Assembly: GCA_044870295.1 (NCBI GenBank)
Contig: JBIOYQ010000198.1
Location: 1-24,623 of the forward strand
Length of the DNA stretch: 24,623 nucleotides
From: AC-52 sp044870295
GTDB taxonomy: Bacteria > Actinomycetota > UBA4738
Direction: 5' to 3'
The notes below the pieces were generated by a model, which worked only from the letters and a program-made list of their open reading frames with translations, was not told the origin of the DNA and did no database searches. Of this stretch, positions 1 through 9,273 are shown piece after piece. Position 1 is the stretch's first letter, and every line of letters begins with the position of its first letter. Both the position numbers and the translations under genes were made by a program.

Positions 1-42
1 ATCGAAGGCCTCCAAGAGGTCGCGTCAGCGATCGACCTGTAG
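1..42 (+). CDS. Possible C-terminal end of an upstream gene (partial)
   Basis: Frame 1 is open from the window edge and reads IEGLQEVASAIDL before a TAG at 40-42, three bases from the P450 stop on the other strand. The composition is protein-like and a convergent gene end here would fit the tight packing of the window. Thirteen residues are too few to name a family, and the frame could be open by chance. Confidence 0.3.
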   Translation: MEGLQEVASAIDL

Positions 43-44
43 CT

Positions 45-1415
45 TCAGGGGCGGCGCTCGGCCCTCATACGCAGGCCATGCTTCGGCCTGAGGGTCAGGC
101 GCGGATCGAGGGCGACCGGATGTCCCGGAACGAGCCGCAACCGCCACGCGCGGGCGATCGTGGCGAGCACCAGGATCCCCTCCATCCAGGCGAAGTCCTC
201 GCCGACGCACATCCGAGGCCCCGCCCCGAACGGGAAGTACGCGTGCTTCGGTTGAGTGGCTGTGGAGCCGGCGTCCGGCCGCCACCGCTCGGGATCGAAC
301 CGCCACGGGTCGGCATACCATCGAGGATCGTGGTGGACGATGAACTGGGACACGATGGCCGTGGCCCCCGCCGGGATGACGTACCCGCCGATCTCGGCGT
401 CCTCCAAGAGCCTCCTGCTCATCGCCCACGCCGGTGGATAGAGGCGCATGGCCTCGGTCAGGACCATACGCGTGTACGTCAGCTGTGGCAGGTCGTCGAT
501 GGAGGGGAGGCGATCCCCGACCACCTCGTCGACCTCGGTGTGGAGCTTCGCCTCCGCGTGGGGGTTCTGTGACAGGAGATACCACGTCCAGGTGAGGGCG
601 ATGGCCGTGGTCTCGTGACCGGCCAGGAAGATGGTGGCCGCCTCGTCCCGAACCTGACGGTCGCTCATGGCCCCGCCGCCGTTCCCCTCGTCGCGGGCCG
701 TCAGCAACATCGACAGGAGATCGCTCCCGTTCGGGTCGGCGCGGCGCTCCCTGATCATGCCGTACACGATGTCGTCGAGGGTCCGCTTCGCGGACCAGAA
801 CCGGCGGTTGCTGGGGAGAGGGAGACGCTCCAGGTATCGGGCGAGCGGCAGCAGGAACCGGTCGTACATTCCGAGCATCACACGAACCGAGTCGGCGACG
901 TGACGGGCGGTGGCCGGGTCGATGTCGGTCCCGAACAGCGTGGCGCCGACCAGGTCGAGGGTCAGGTCGAGCATGTCCTGATGGACGTCGAACTCGACAC
1001 CAGAGCGCCACGCGCCGACGTGTGTCCCGGTTCGTTCCACCATCGTCGCCCCGTACCCGCGGATGCGTTGATGGTGGAACACCGGCTGGATCAGCCGTCG
1101 GTTGCGCCGGTGCGTCTCTCCCTCCGACGTGAGCAGCCCCTCGCCGAGCACGCGCTTCGCTTCCTGGAGGACCTGGCTCTTCATGACGCCTCGGGCGTTG
1201 GCCACCAGCAGCTCGCGGACGTGGTCCGGATGGCTCAGGAGGTAGACGTCGAAGGGTCCCACCTTGAACCACGCCACGTCCCCGTACTCCCGGCTGGTCC
1301 GAAGCAGGAAGCCCAGCGAATCCCGGCGCATGGCGGTGAACCCGCCCGTGAAGCGGAAGAGGGGGCCGGGGGGGCGTCGAAGGCCGCCCGAGCGGCGCCT
1401 CGCCGTGGCCTTCAT
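45..1415 (-). CDS. Cytochrome P450
   Basis: A haem-thiolate monooxygenase of about 456 residues, cytosolic, needing separate redox partners that are not encoded nearby. The I-helix oxygen-activation motif AGHETT is at residues 265-270, the K-helix ExxR (EAMR) at 321-324, and the haem loop FPFGAGPRMCVG carries the ligand Cys403. Length is normal for a bacterial class I P450. The frame stays open further upstream, but the start chosen (MKATARRR) makes an ATGA overlap with the stop of the DedA gene, which implies translational coupling, and the upstream extension is low-complexity shadow of DedA. The substrate cannot be read from sequence; related bacterial P450s oxidise fatty acids, terpenes or xenobiotics. 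Confidence 0.93.
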   Translation of the reverse strand: MKATARRRSGGLRRPPGPLFRFTGGFTAMRRDSLGFLLRTSREYGDVAWFKVGPFDVYLLSHPDHVRELLVANARGVMKSQVLQEAKRVLGEGLLTSEGETHRRNRRLIQPVFHHQRIRGYGATMVERTGTHVGAWRSGVEFDVHQDMLDLTLDLVGATLFGTDIDPATARHVADSVRVMLGMYDRFLLPLARYLERLPLPSNRRFWSAKRTLDDIVYGMIRERRADPNGSDLLSMLLTARDEGNGGGAMSDRQVRDEAATIFLAGHETTAIALTWTWYLLSQNPHAEAKLHTEVDEVVGDRLPSIDDLPQLTYTRMVLTEAMRLYPPAWAMSRRLLEDAEIGGYVIPAGATAIVSQFIVHHDPRWYADPWRFDPERWRPDAGSTATQPKHAYFPFGAGPRMCVGEDFAWMEGILVLATIARAWRLRLVPGHPVALDPRLTLRPKHGLRMRAERRP

Positions 1416-2053
1416 GGCTCCAGCGACTCGGCGTTCCGTTTGGCCCGGGCCCGCCGGATCAGCCACCACGCGATGGCGCCCAGCACCAGGATGCCGACCG
1501 CGATGCTGATCGGCCGGAGGTACCGCTCCACAGTGGTCCAGCGGCTCCCGAGGGCGTAGCCCACGCCGGCCAGCGCGAATGTCCACGGGAGGCAGCCAGC
1601 GAAGGTATATGCGCTGAACCTCGCGAAGGGCATCTCGGCCACGCCCGCGGGGAGGCTGATGAACGTTCGCACCACGGGCAGCAGCCTGGACACGAACACG
1701 GCTGCCTGGCCATGCTCATCGAACCAGACCTCCGCCCGGTCGAGCTCATGCGGTCGAAGGAAGATGTACCGCCCCCACCGCTCGATCAACGGCCGGCCCC
1801 CCGCCTTCCCCACCCAGTACGCGATCCAGGAGCCCACCAGGTTGCCCAGCGTCCCGAGCAGCCCGACCACCAGGAAGTTGAGGGGCTCCGGATTGCCGGG
1901 GATGCTCGCCGCGAACGTCGCGTTGGCCGCGGCCCCGCCGAACAGCATGGTGACCTCGCTGGGGATCGGGATGCACGCCGACTCCAGGACCATGAGCAGG
2001 AAGATGGCGAGATAGCCCCAGTCCTCGATCGCCGTTTGAATGAAGTGCGCCAC
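1412..2053 (-). CDS. DedA/VTT family membrane protein
   Basis: A 213-residue polytopic inner-membrane protein of the DedA (SNARE-associated/VTT) family. Known members are implicated in flipping of phospholipids or undecaprenyl phosphate and in membrane homeostasis. Family signatures are clear: the early ESACIPIPSE segment, a GNLVGSWIAYWVGKAGG stretch and the SRLLPVVRTFISLPAG block with its conserved Arg residues. A C-terminal hydrophobic helix ends in an Arg-rich tail. It starts 32 bases after the beta-propeller gene stop and overlaps the P450 start by four bases, so the three genes probably share a transcript. The specific substrate is not predictable. Confidence 0.92.
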   Translation of the reverse strand: MAHFIQTAIEDWGYLAIFLLMVLESACIPIPSEVTMLFGGAAANATFAASIPGNPEPLNFLVVGLLGTLGNLVGSWIAYWVGKAGGRPLIERWGRYIFLRPHELDRAEVWFDEHGQAAVFVSRLLPVVRTFISLPAGVAEMPFARFSAYTFAGCLPWTFALAGVGYALGSRWTTVERYLRPISIAVGILVLGAIAWWLIRRARAKRNAESLEP

Positions 2054-2085
2054 GGGCTGCCGAGCGTATCAGCCGACGTCCTGGC

Positions 2086-4578
2086 TCAGGTTCCGCAGTC
2101 CCCGGTGTCATCGGTCACGATCAGCACTCCTTCTCCTCCCGTGGCCAAGTAGACCGTGGTCACACCGCCCGAATCGATTGACACGGCCATCTGGCGAGGG
2201 AAGCCCAGGGCCCGCCGGTACATCGGGTCGATCCCCGTCGTGAGATTGCACCACGTGCCGGACCCGCTCAGATGCTTGAACAGTGCTGGGGGCGTGGTGT
2301 CATCCTCGACGGCCCGGGTGGCCACATAGACCGTGGACGTGCACCCGTCCGGGCACGGGCGGATGGCGATGGGACCGGGATTCACCACGTTATCCGGCGG
2401 CGGCCCCGTGTCCACGCAGCCGTTCAGGACCGGGGGGACGGGACACGACAGTTGGTGGAGGCCCTGCGGCGCGTTCGTGGTGAGCCACAGCGTCCCCGCG
2501 GCGTTGGGGTCCGCCACGATGGAGCCGTCGGTGGTGTCGGTCGCCTCGGGCGGCAGGACCTGCCAGACCTGCACCCATGAACCGGGCGAACCCTGGTTGT
2601 TCGACGCCCACACCTTCCCGGTCTGGCGGTCCAGCACGTACAGCAGCGACCCCAGGTTGTTCGGATAGGAGACTGGGGCGAACCGGAACCCGGCGTTCTC
2701 CGTGGCGAACATGTCGGTGCCGGCGCTCACGTTCTGCCACAGAGCGCCGTCGTAGCGCCACAGTCCACACCCGTCGGTGGCCGCGAACACCATGGGTGTG
2801 GCCGACGGCGTCAGCCGCCCCGCCCCCACGCCGATCACCCTGGGCGTGGTCCGGTCGCAGCCGGTGACCGTGAAGCCCAGCGACGTCCACGGGTGCGCTC
2901 CCGGGCTGGTCGGGTCCGTGCTCGTGTACACGCCGCCCACGGCGACGTCGTTGGACCCGACCCCCACGTAGACCGGAGACACCGCATCCGAGGTCTGGGA
3001 GTCCACCGCGATGGCGAACCCGTGAGTGAAGTTCTTGTTGGGCTCGCTCTGGACCGCGGTGCCCGGCGCGAGGTTCGCCGCTGAGGCGAAGAACGTCCAG
3101 TCCAGCCCGGCCACGTAGGCTCGCCCCGCGTTGTTCGGGTCGACGGCCGCGTCGATGTCGATGGTCGTCCCCATCCCCTGGACGGCCGGCTGCCAGTGGG
3201 TGTCCCCATCAAGGGTGCTCTTCCACACGCCCGATCGCCCCGCCACCATCACGGCCGGTGGGTCGTCGGCGGTGAGGAGGATCGAGTTCGCGGCGTAGGA
3301 CTCCTGGTTCAACATGTTGTCTCGGCAGCACAGGAAGGCCCACCACTCGATCGTGGTCCCGACCACGGTCTTCTGCACGTCCTGGTCGAACGCGACGTCC
3401 TCCCACGTGAGGCCGCCGTCGGTCGACCGATAGAGCGTGTGGCACTCGACGTTCCGTTCCCCCTCCGGGACCTCGCACAGCGCGTTCACGTTTCCGACGT
3501 AGATCGCCGAGGCCGGATCGGCGGGCGCGCCGCCGATGGCCGACAGGGAGGTCTCGTGGTCGAGCGTCGTGTCGAAGGCGATGCCCGTGTTCTCTTGATC
3601 GAGCGTGGTGTAGGGGAAGCTGCCCCGGTAGAAGCCCTGGCGGCCGCACGCGCACATCAACGTCATGCCATCGGCCGTCTTCTGGAACCACAGCTCCTCG
3701 GCGTCGACGATCGGATCCGATCCGGGTGCCACCATGATCGAGGACACGCCCGCCTCCGCGCAGCCGTCGCCGGAGCAGGTCGTCCCCGTGACCTTGAACG
3801 CGCCGTTGCCGTGCGTGCCAACGTACAGCACGTTCCTGCGTCGCGGATCCTGCACGAGGCTGGTGATGTAGCACCCCGGCGTGCCGTCCCAGACACACCA
3901 GGACGTGTCCGATCCCAGGGCAATGGTGGTCCACGAGGTCCCTCGGGCGTTGGTGCGCATCAGCCCTCGGCCGAACGATCCCGCGTAGACGAAGTTGAGC
4001 CTGGGCTGCGGCCTGGAGACTTCGTCCAACACCAGGAGGTGGCCGGTGGCCCGGGGGTCCGAGCAGGGGTCGGGTTAGGGACCGAAGCCGCAGGCGTCGT
4101 GGCCCTCGAAGTTCGGACCGCCGTCGGGAGCGAGCGGGCCGAACGTCGTCCACGTGGTGCCGCTGGCGTCGCTGCGCAAGAGTCCGCCACCGTTCGCCCC
4201 GAACGACGCGAACACCTGCTTGTGCGGACCGTCGTTGAAACGACGGAACACGACGGACGTGATCGTGTCCTCTTGCTCCGCGTTCAGGCCGCCGTTGCTC
4301 GTTCGCCAGGTCACCCCGGCGTCGGTCGAGACGTGCAGCCCCGACACGTCCCCGCCCACGATGAACCGGCCGGGGTCGTTGGGATCTTGGGCCATCGTGG
4401 TGAGCAGTCCCCCGCCCCAGATCCCCGACTGGACGGTGGTGACCGACGAGTCCCGGATCGGCCTGGGAGGCTCCGCGGCAGCCCCGGGAGGGGCGAGAAG
4501 TGGGCTCAGCCACAGGAGGACCAGCCCGCAGATCAGGACCCGCGAACGCCCGACCAGCCGGTGGCGGGCATGCCCCAT
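2086..4578 (-). pseudogene. Secreted Asp-box (BNR) beta-propeller protein, interrupted by one in-frame TAA
   Basis: A single reading frame of 831 codons encodes an N-terminal signal peptide (Arg-rich start, hydrophobic LICGLVLLWLSPLLAPPG, then AAA) followed by many Asp-box turns of the S-x-D-x-G-x-T-W type (STDAGVTW, STDGGLTW, RTNARGTSW, RSDASGTTW). These mark a sialidase/sortilin/GH74-like beta-propeller, exported in this case. The frame is cut by TAA at 4075-4077. The sequence after it (PDPCSDPRATGHLLVLDEV) continues the fold without a shift, so this is one gene with a nonsense codon rather than two genes. A GTG at 4030-4032 could restart translation but would lack a signal peptide. No catalytic residues could be assigned; many such propellers are non-enzymatic or glycan-binding. 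Confidence 0.75.
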
Positions 4579-4762
4579 GACGAGGCATTCTGCTCTTCAG
4601 CGGGTACTTTGGGAAGATCTCGTGCCTGTGCGGTGTTCAAGCCGCAGCCCTCCGAACCGAAATCCCCTTGAGCACGTGCTACGAAGATCGGTCGTGGGCA
4701 TGACGTACAGTGGGCGCGTTTCCGAGCCGGGGAGGGGAACGCGATCGTCCCTGGTCAACCCC

Positions 4763-4780
4763 GGTGAATGAGGAGCGATG
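4763..4780 (+). promoter_or_regulatory. Ribosome binding site for topA
   Basis: The motif GAGGAG lies about six bases upstream of the ATG at 4778 and supports that start. The 199-base gap between the divergent beta-propeller gene and topA must hold promoters for both. I see a possible -10 TACAGT at 4706-4711 for topA but no convincing -35. Confidence 0.6.
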
Positions 4781-7219
4781 GCAAAGCAACTGGTGATCGT
4801 GGAGTCGCCGACCAAGGCGAAGACCCTCGAGCGGTACCTGGGGCCGGACTATACCGTCACGGCCAGCAAGGGCCACGTCCGCGACCTGCCCGAGGACCGG
4901 ATGGGCGTGGACCTCGAGGAGGACTTCACGCCCGAATACGAGGTCCGGCCCGACCAGAAGGAAGTGGTCGGGCACCTCAAGAAGGCCTTCAAGACGGCGG
5001 CCGGTCTGTGGCTGGCGACCGACTTCGACCGTGAGGGCGAGGCCATCGCCTGGCATGTGGCCGAGGCCATCGGGGCGGATCCGCGTGCCGCCAACCGAGT
5101 GACCTTCACCGAGATCACGAAGGACGCGGTGCAGCAGGCCTTCCGCGAGCCGCGCCGGATCGACTTCGATCTGGTCAGCGCGCAGCAGGCTCGGCGGATC
5201 CTGGACCGGATCGTCGGCTATCAACTGTCGCCTCTGTTGTCGAAGAAACTCCGCCGCGCCCTGTCCGCGGGTCGCGTCCAGTCCGTGGCGCTCCGGTTGA
5301 TCGTGGATCGCGAGCGCGAGATCGCCGCGTTCCAGGCCCGCGAGTACTGGAGCGTGGACGCCCGCTTGACTCCGGCCGACCGGGATCAGGAGGCGCCCTT
5401 CCTGGCGCGGCTGATGCAGATCGGGGAGGAGAAGCTCGCCGCTTCGCCCGACAAGAAGGGCCTCGTGCTCTCCACCGAGCAGGAAGCGCAGGCACATGTC
5501 GACCGGCTTCGGGAGGCCCGCTACCGCGTCCTCGAGGTTCGCCAGAAGGAGGTCAAGCGGACCCCGGCGCCACCCTTCACCACGTCGACGCTCCAGCAGG
5601 AGGCCGCGCGGAAACTGGGGTTCTCGTCGCGGCGAACCATGCAGATCGCCCAGCGCCTCTACGAAGGGATCAACCTGCCCGGCGAAGGCCAGGTGGGGCT
5701 GATCACGTACATGCGAACGGACTCGGTGAACATCGCCGACCAGGCGCTGCGCGAGCTGAACGAGGTCGTCACCAACCTCTACGGATCCGAGTACGCGTTG
5801 TCGCAACCGCGCCGATACCGCAAGAAACAGCGGGGCGCGCAGGAAGCCCACGAGGCCATCCGGCCCACCGGCGCCGCCCGCACCCCAGACCAGCTGCAGG
5901 ACGTGCTCGATCCCGCCCAGGCCAAGCTGTACCGGTTGATCTGGCAGCGCACCGTCGCGTCGCAGATGGCCGAGGCCAGGTTCGACCAGGTCTCGGTGGA
6001 CATCGAGGCGGCGCCGGGAACGAGCGAGGGGCCGTCGTACCTGTTGCGCGCGACCGGGCAGACCCTCAAGTTCGACGGCTTCCGCCGGGTGTACTTCGAA
6101 GGCCGCGACGACACGCCAGACGAGGACCAGGAAGCATCGCTGCCGCTGCTCACCGCCGAGCAGGCGCTCCGGCTCCTCGAGCTGCTCCCCGAGCAGCACT
6201 TCACGCAGCCGCCGCCGCGGTACACCGAGGCCTCGCTGGTGAAGGCGCTCGAGGAGAACGGCATCGGCCGGCCGTCCACCTACGCTCCCACCATCTCGAC
6301 CCTGCTCGACCGGCGCTACGTGCGTCTGGAGGAGCGAAGGTTCTTCCCCGAGGACGTCGGCATGGTCGTCACCGACCTGCTCGTCCAGTTCTTCCCCGAT
6401 GTGTTCCAGGTGGGGTTCACCGCTCGTATGGAGGAAGAGCTCGACGACGTCGCCGAGGGCAAGGAGGGCTGGATCAAGGTCCTGAACGACTTCTACGAGC
6501 CGTTCATGGAGGACCTGAAGATCGCGGACAAGGAGATGGAGGCCCCCGTCGAGCAGCTCGACGAGCTCTGTCCGAAGTGCCTGGAGGAGGGGCGGGGCGA
6601 GGTGAAGCTCGAGATCAAGCTCGGGCGGTACGGCCGGTTCGTCGGCTGCCCCAACTATCCGACCTGCACGTACACCCGGGACCTCAACGGTGAGCGGACC
6701 GACGAGCCGGAGCTGCTCGACGAGCGGTGCCCGGAGTGCGGACGGCAGCTCCAGCGCCGCCGCGGCCGGTACGGTCCGTTCATCGGGTGCTCGGGGTACC
6801 CGGACTGCAAGTACATCAAGAAGGAGCCCCCCAAGGGCACCGGCGTGACCTGCCCCCAGTGCAAGGAGGGCGAGCTGGTGCAGCGCCGCGGCCGGTTCGG
6901 CCCCTTCTACTCGTGCAGCCGGTACCCGGAGTGCACGTTCGCGGTGAACCAGACCCCGTTGCCCGAGCCGTGCCCCGCGTGCCAGGGGCTGGTCGTGTCG
7001 GCCCGAGGCGGGGCCAGGCGGTGCACCAACTGCGGCCGGGCCTGGGACGCCGAGGGCAACGAGCTGTCCGAGGTGGACGCCAAGGCACTGGCGTCGCCGG
7101 GGCGGCGGGGGTCCAGGTCGAAGGCGAAGTCCGACTCGTCCGCGGACGGCGACAGCACCGCCAGCGACGACGCACCCAAGCCCAAGCGCCGGACGGTTCG
7201 GGCCAAGCGGCAGACCTGA
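4778..7219 (+). CDS. topA: DNA topoisomerase I (type IA)
   Basis: Relaxes negative supercoils by single-strand passage. The N-terminal Toprim domain begins LVIVESPTKAKTLERYLG and contains the metal site TDFDREGEA (D82, D84, E86). The active-site tyrosine is Tyr311 in GLITYMRTDSVN. From Cys598 onward there are four Cys4 zinc-ribbon repeats (CPKC..CPNYPTC, CPEC..CSGYPDC, CPQC..CSRYPEC, CPAC..CTNC), then a Lys/Arg-rich acidic-spaced tail of about 45 residues. Total length is 813 residues, close to the Escherichia coli enzyme. Mycobacterium and Streptomyces TopA instead use zinc-free C-terminal repeats, so this architecture is informative about lineage. It is the first gene of a tightly overlapping replication cluster. 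Confidence 0.98.
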   Translation: MAKQLVIVESPTKAKTLERYLGPDYTVTASKGHVRDLPEDRMGVDLEEDFTPEYEVRPDQKEVVGHLKKAFKTAAGLWLATDFDREGEAIAWHVAEAIGADPRAANRVTFTEITKDAVQQAFREPRRIDFDLVSAQQARRILDRIVGYQLSPLLSKKLRRALSAGRVQSVALRLIVDREREIAAFQAREYWSVDARLTPADRDQEAPFLARLMQIGEEKLAASPDKKGLVLSTEQEAQAHVDRLREARYRVLEVRQKEVKRTPAPPFTTSTLQQEAARKLGFSSRRTMQIAQRLYEGINLPGEGQVGLITYMRTDSVNIADQALRELNEVVTNLYGSEYALSQPRRYRKKQRGAQEAHEAIRPTGAARTPDQLQDVLDPAQAKLYRLIWQRTVASQMAEARFDQVSVDIEAAPGTSEGPSYLLRATGQTLKFDGFRRVYFEGRDDTPDEDQEASLPLLTAEQALRLLELLPEQHFTQPPPRYTEASLVKALEENGIGRPSTYAPTISTLLDRRYVRLEERRFFPEDVGMVVTDLLVQFFPDVFQVGFTARMEEELDDVAEGKEGWIKVLNDFYEPFMEDLKIADKEMEAPVEQLDELCPKCLEEGRGEVKLEIKLGRYGRFVGCPNYPTCTYTRDLNGERTDEPELLDERCPECGRQLQRRRGRYGPFIGCSGYPDCKYIKKEPPKGTGVTCPQCKEGELVQRRGRFGPFYSCSRYPECTFAVNQTPLPEPCPACQGLVVSARGGARRCTNCGRAWDAEGNELSEVDAKALASPGRRGSRSKAKSDSSADGDSTASDDAPKPKRRTVRAKRQT

Positions 7220-9273
7220 TGGCCGGGGCCTCGACGGCAGCCGAGGAGATCGCCGCCCTCCGAGGCACGAGGCCCGCCACCCTCAAGGACCTCCTGACCC
7301 ACCCGTCGTTCTCGCGCCTGTGGAAGGCGATGCTGGTGTCGTCCCTGGGCGACTGGGTGGGGTTCGTCGCCGTGGCAGCGCTGGTGGCCAGGCTGGCCGG
7401 AGGAGAGCGCGTGGCGCCCCTGGCCGTGGCCGGCGTCATGCTGGCCCGGCTGCTGCCGTCGGTCCTGTTCGGCCCGTTCGCCGGGGTGCTCGCCGACCGG
7501 TTCGACCGGCGCAAGCTCATGGTGGGTGCCGACGTCGCCCGCGGCGCCATGTACGCGACCCTCCCGTTCCTCCCCCGTCTGTGGGCGATCTTCGCCCTGT
7601 CCTTCTTCATCGAATGTCTGTCGCTGCTGTGGACCCCGGCAAAGGACGCCAGCGTCCCGAATCTCGTGCCGCGAAGGCAGCTGTCGAACGCCAACTCGAT
7701 CGGGTTGATCACCACCTACGGGACGCTGCCCCTCGGTGCGGCCGTCTTCACCGCGCTGAGCGGCGTGTCCGTGAGCATCGGGCACCAGATCTCGTACTTC
7801 GGGAGGCACCCGGAGTTCCTGGCGCTGTGGCTGGACGCCGCCACCTTCCTGTTCTCCGCCCGCATGGTGTGGGGGCTGGAGCTGCGACCCCGCCCACGGC
7901 GGCTCACGCCCGCCGGCGTGGAAGCCGGGCTCAGCCTCCGCGGGGCAATCGAGGAGGCCAGGGACGGATACCGGTTCCTGACCGAGCACCCGATCATCCG
8001 GACCATGACGATCGCCATCGTCATCGCGTTCTCGGGGGTCGGGGCGGTCATCGCGCTAGGTCCGAGCTTCTCCCTGTTCTCCCTGGACGCGGGATCGACC
8101 GGGTTCGGAGTGCTCATCACCGCGTTCGGGGTGGGGATGGGCGCGGGGCTCGGGCTCATGAACGTGCTCACCAGGTTCGCCCCGAAGGATCGCCTGATGT
8201 ACTGGGCCATGATCGGCGCGTCCCTCTGCCTGGTCGTCCTGGCGGCCATGCCGAACATCACGCTGGCCGCGTTGTTCACCATCCCCATGGGGATGGGCGT
8301 GGGGCTCGCCTGGGTGAGCGGCTACACGCTGCTCCAGGAGAACGTGGCGGACGAGTACCGCGGGCGGACCTTCGCCACGCTGACCATCTCGGCGCGCATG
8401 GTCCTGTTCATCGCGTTGGTGGCCTTCCCGTCGCTGGCGGCCGCCATCGGGCCGCATTCTCTGAGCATCGGCGGTTACGTCCTGGACCTCTCCGGCATCC
8501 GCATCTCCTTGTGGCTGGGGGCCGGGGTGGTGATCATGGGAGGGTTGTTCTCCCGTGCCAGCCTCAAGCGAAGCAGGATCGCCCGGCCCCGGCCCCTGGC
8601 CCTGGTCCCCAAGGTGCTGAAGCCGGAACGGCACGGGGTGCTGATCGTGTTCGAGGGCGTGGAGGGCGCGGGGAAGGGCACGCAGATCGAGCTGGCCGCC
8701 GACTACGTGCGATCGAAGGGCGTGGACGTGATCGTCACCCGCGAGCCGGGTGGCACGGGGTTCGGCGACCGGCTCCGCGAGGCCATCCTCGATCCCACCA
8801 CCGGGACCGTCGATCCGCGGGCGGAGGCGCTGGTGTTCGCGGCCGCTCGCGCGCATCTGGTGAGCTCGGTGATCCGCCCCGGATTGGACGAGGGCAAGGT
8901 GGTGCTGTGTGACCGGTTCGTCGACTCCTCGGTGGCGTATCAGGGGTACGGTCGCGGGCTGGGCGAACAGGACGTGCTCACGCTCAACGCCTGGGCCACG
9001 CAGGGGCTGTTCCCGGACCTGGTGATCCTGCTGCACCTCGAGCCCGAGGAAGGTCTGGCCAGGAGCGACGGCGCGCCGGACCGCTTCGAGTCCGAGGACA
9101 TCGCCTTCCACGCGAAGGTCGCCGACGCCTACCTGAAGATCGCCGAGGAGCATCCCGACCGCTTCCACGTGGTCGACGCGAAGGGCACACCGGCCGAGGT
9201 GCACGAACGCGTGCAAGTGGGATTGGATCGCGTGCTCGGTCGGATCCTGGAAGGGCGGGCGGGTCCGACGTGA
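7219..9273 (+). CDS. tmk: MFS transporter - thymidylate kinase fusion (dTMP kinase)
   Basis: A 684-residue protein. Residues of about 30-460 form a multi-pass major facilitator-like membrane domain (GVMLARLLPSVLFGPFAGVLADRFDRRK is the typical loop 2-3 region, split here only for description). Residues of about 472-684 are thymidylate kinase, which phosphorylates dTMP to dTDP. It has Walker A in FEGVEGAGKGTQ, TREPGGTGFGDRLRE, the DR(F/Y) box CDRFVDSSVAYQGYGRG and a lid segment GAPDRFESED. The start ATG overlaps the topA stop as TGATG, and its own stop overlaps holB as GTGA. Fusions annotated as bifunctional MFS transporter/dTMP kinase are known in Actinobacteria. Whether the membrane half transports anything is unknown. 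Confidence 0.93.
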   Translation: MAGASTAAEEIAALRGTRPATLKDLLTHPSFSRLWKAMLVSSLGDWVGFVAVAALVARLAGGERVAPLAVAGVMLARLLPSVLFGPFAGVLADRFDRRKLMVGADVARGAMYATLPFLPRLWAIFALSFFIECLSLLWTPAKDASVPNLVPRRQLSNANSIGLITTYGTLPLGAAVFTALSGVSVSIGHQISYFGRHPEFLALWLDAATFLFSARMVWGLELRPRPRRLTPAGVEAGLSLRGAIEEARDGYRFLTEHPIIRTMTIAIVIAFSGVGAVIALGPSFSLFSLDAGSTGFGVLITAFGVGMGAGLGLMNVLTRFAPKDRLMYWAMIGASLCLVVLAAMPNITLAALFTIPMGMGVGLAWVSGYTLLQENVADEYRGRTFATLTISARMVLFIALVAFPSLAAAIGPHSLSIGGYVLDLSGIRISLWLGAGVVIMGGLFSRASLKRSRIARPRPLALVPKVLKPERHGVLIVFEGVEGAGKGTQIELAADYVRSKGVDVIVTREPGGTGFGDRLREAILDPTTGTVDPRAEALVFAAARAHLVSSVIRPGLDEGKVVLCDRFVDSSVAYQGYGRGLGEQDVLTLNAWATQGLFPDLVILLHLEPEEGLARSDGAPDRFESEDIAFHAKVADAYLKIAEEHPDRFHVVDAKGTPAEVHERVQVGLDRVLGRILEGRAGPT

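Noticed and set aside
2086..4032. Independent 648-residue gene starting at GTG 4030-4032
   Set aside because: The codons upstream in the same frame continue the protein with no shift up to the TAA, and the signal peptide lies before that stop. One broken gene is the simpler reading.
4679..6199. Long minus-strand open frame opposite topA (506 codons)
   Set aside because: It is antisense to clear Toprim and active-site coding sequence and shows no family motifs. High GC produces such long shadow frames, and the same applies to those opposite the MFS-tmk, holB and MFS exporter genes.
6727..7218. Upstream extension of the MFS-thymidylate kinase gene inside topA
   Set aside because: The extension is a frame-shifted shadow of the TopA zinc ribbons. 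The ATG at 7219 in a TGATG overlap is the natural start.
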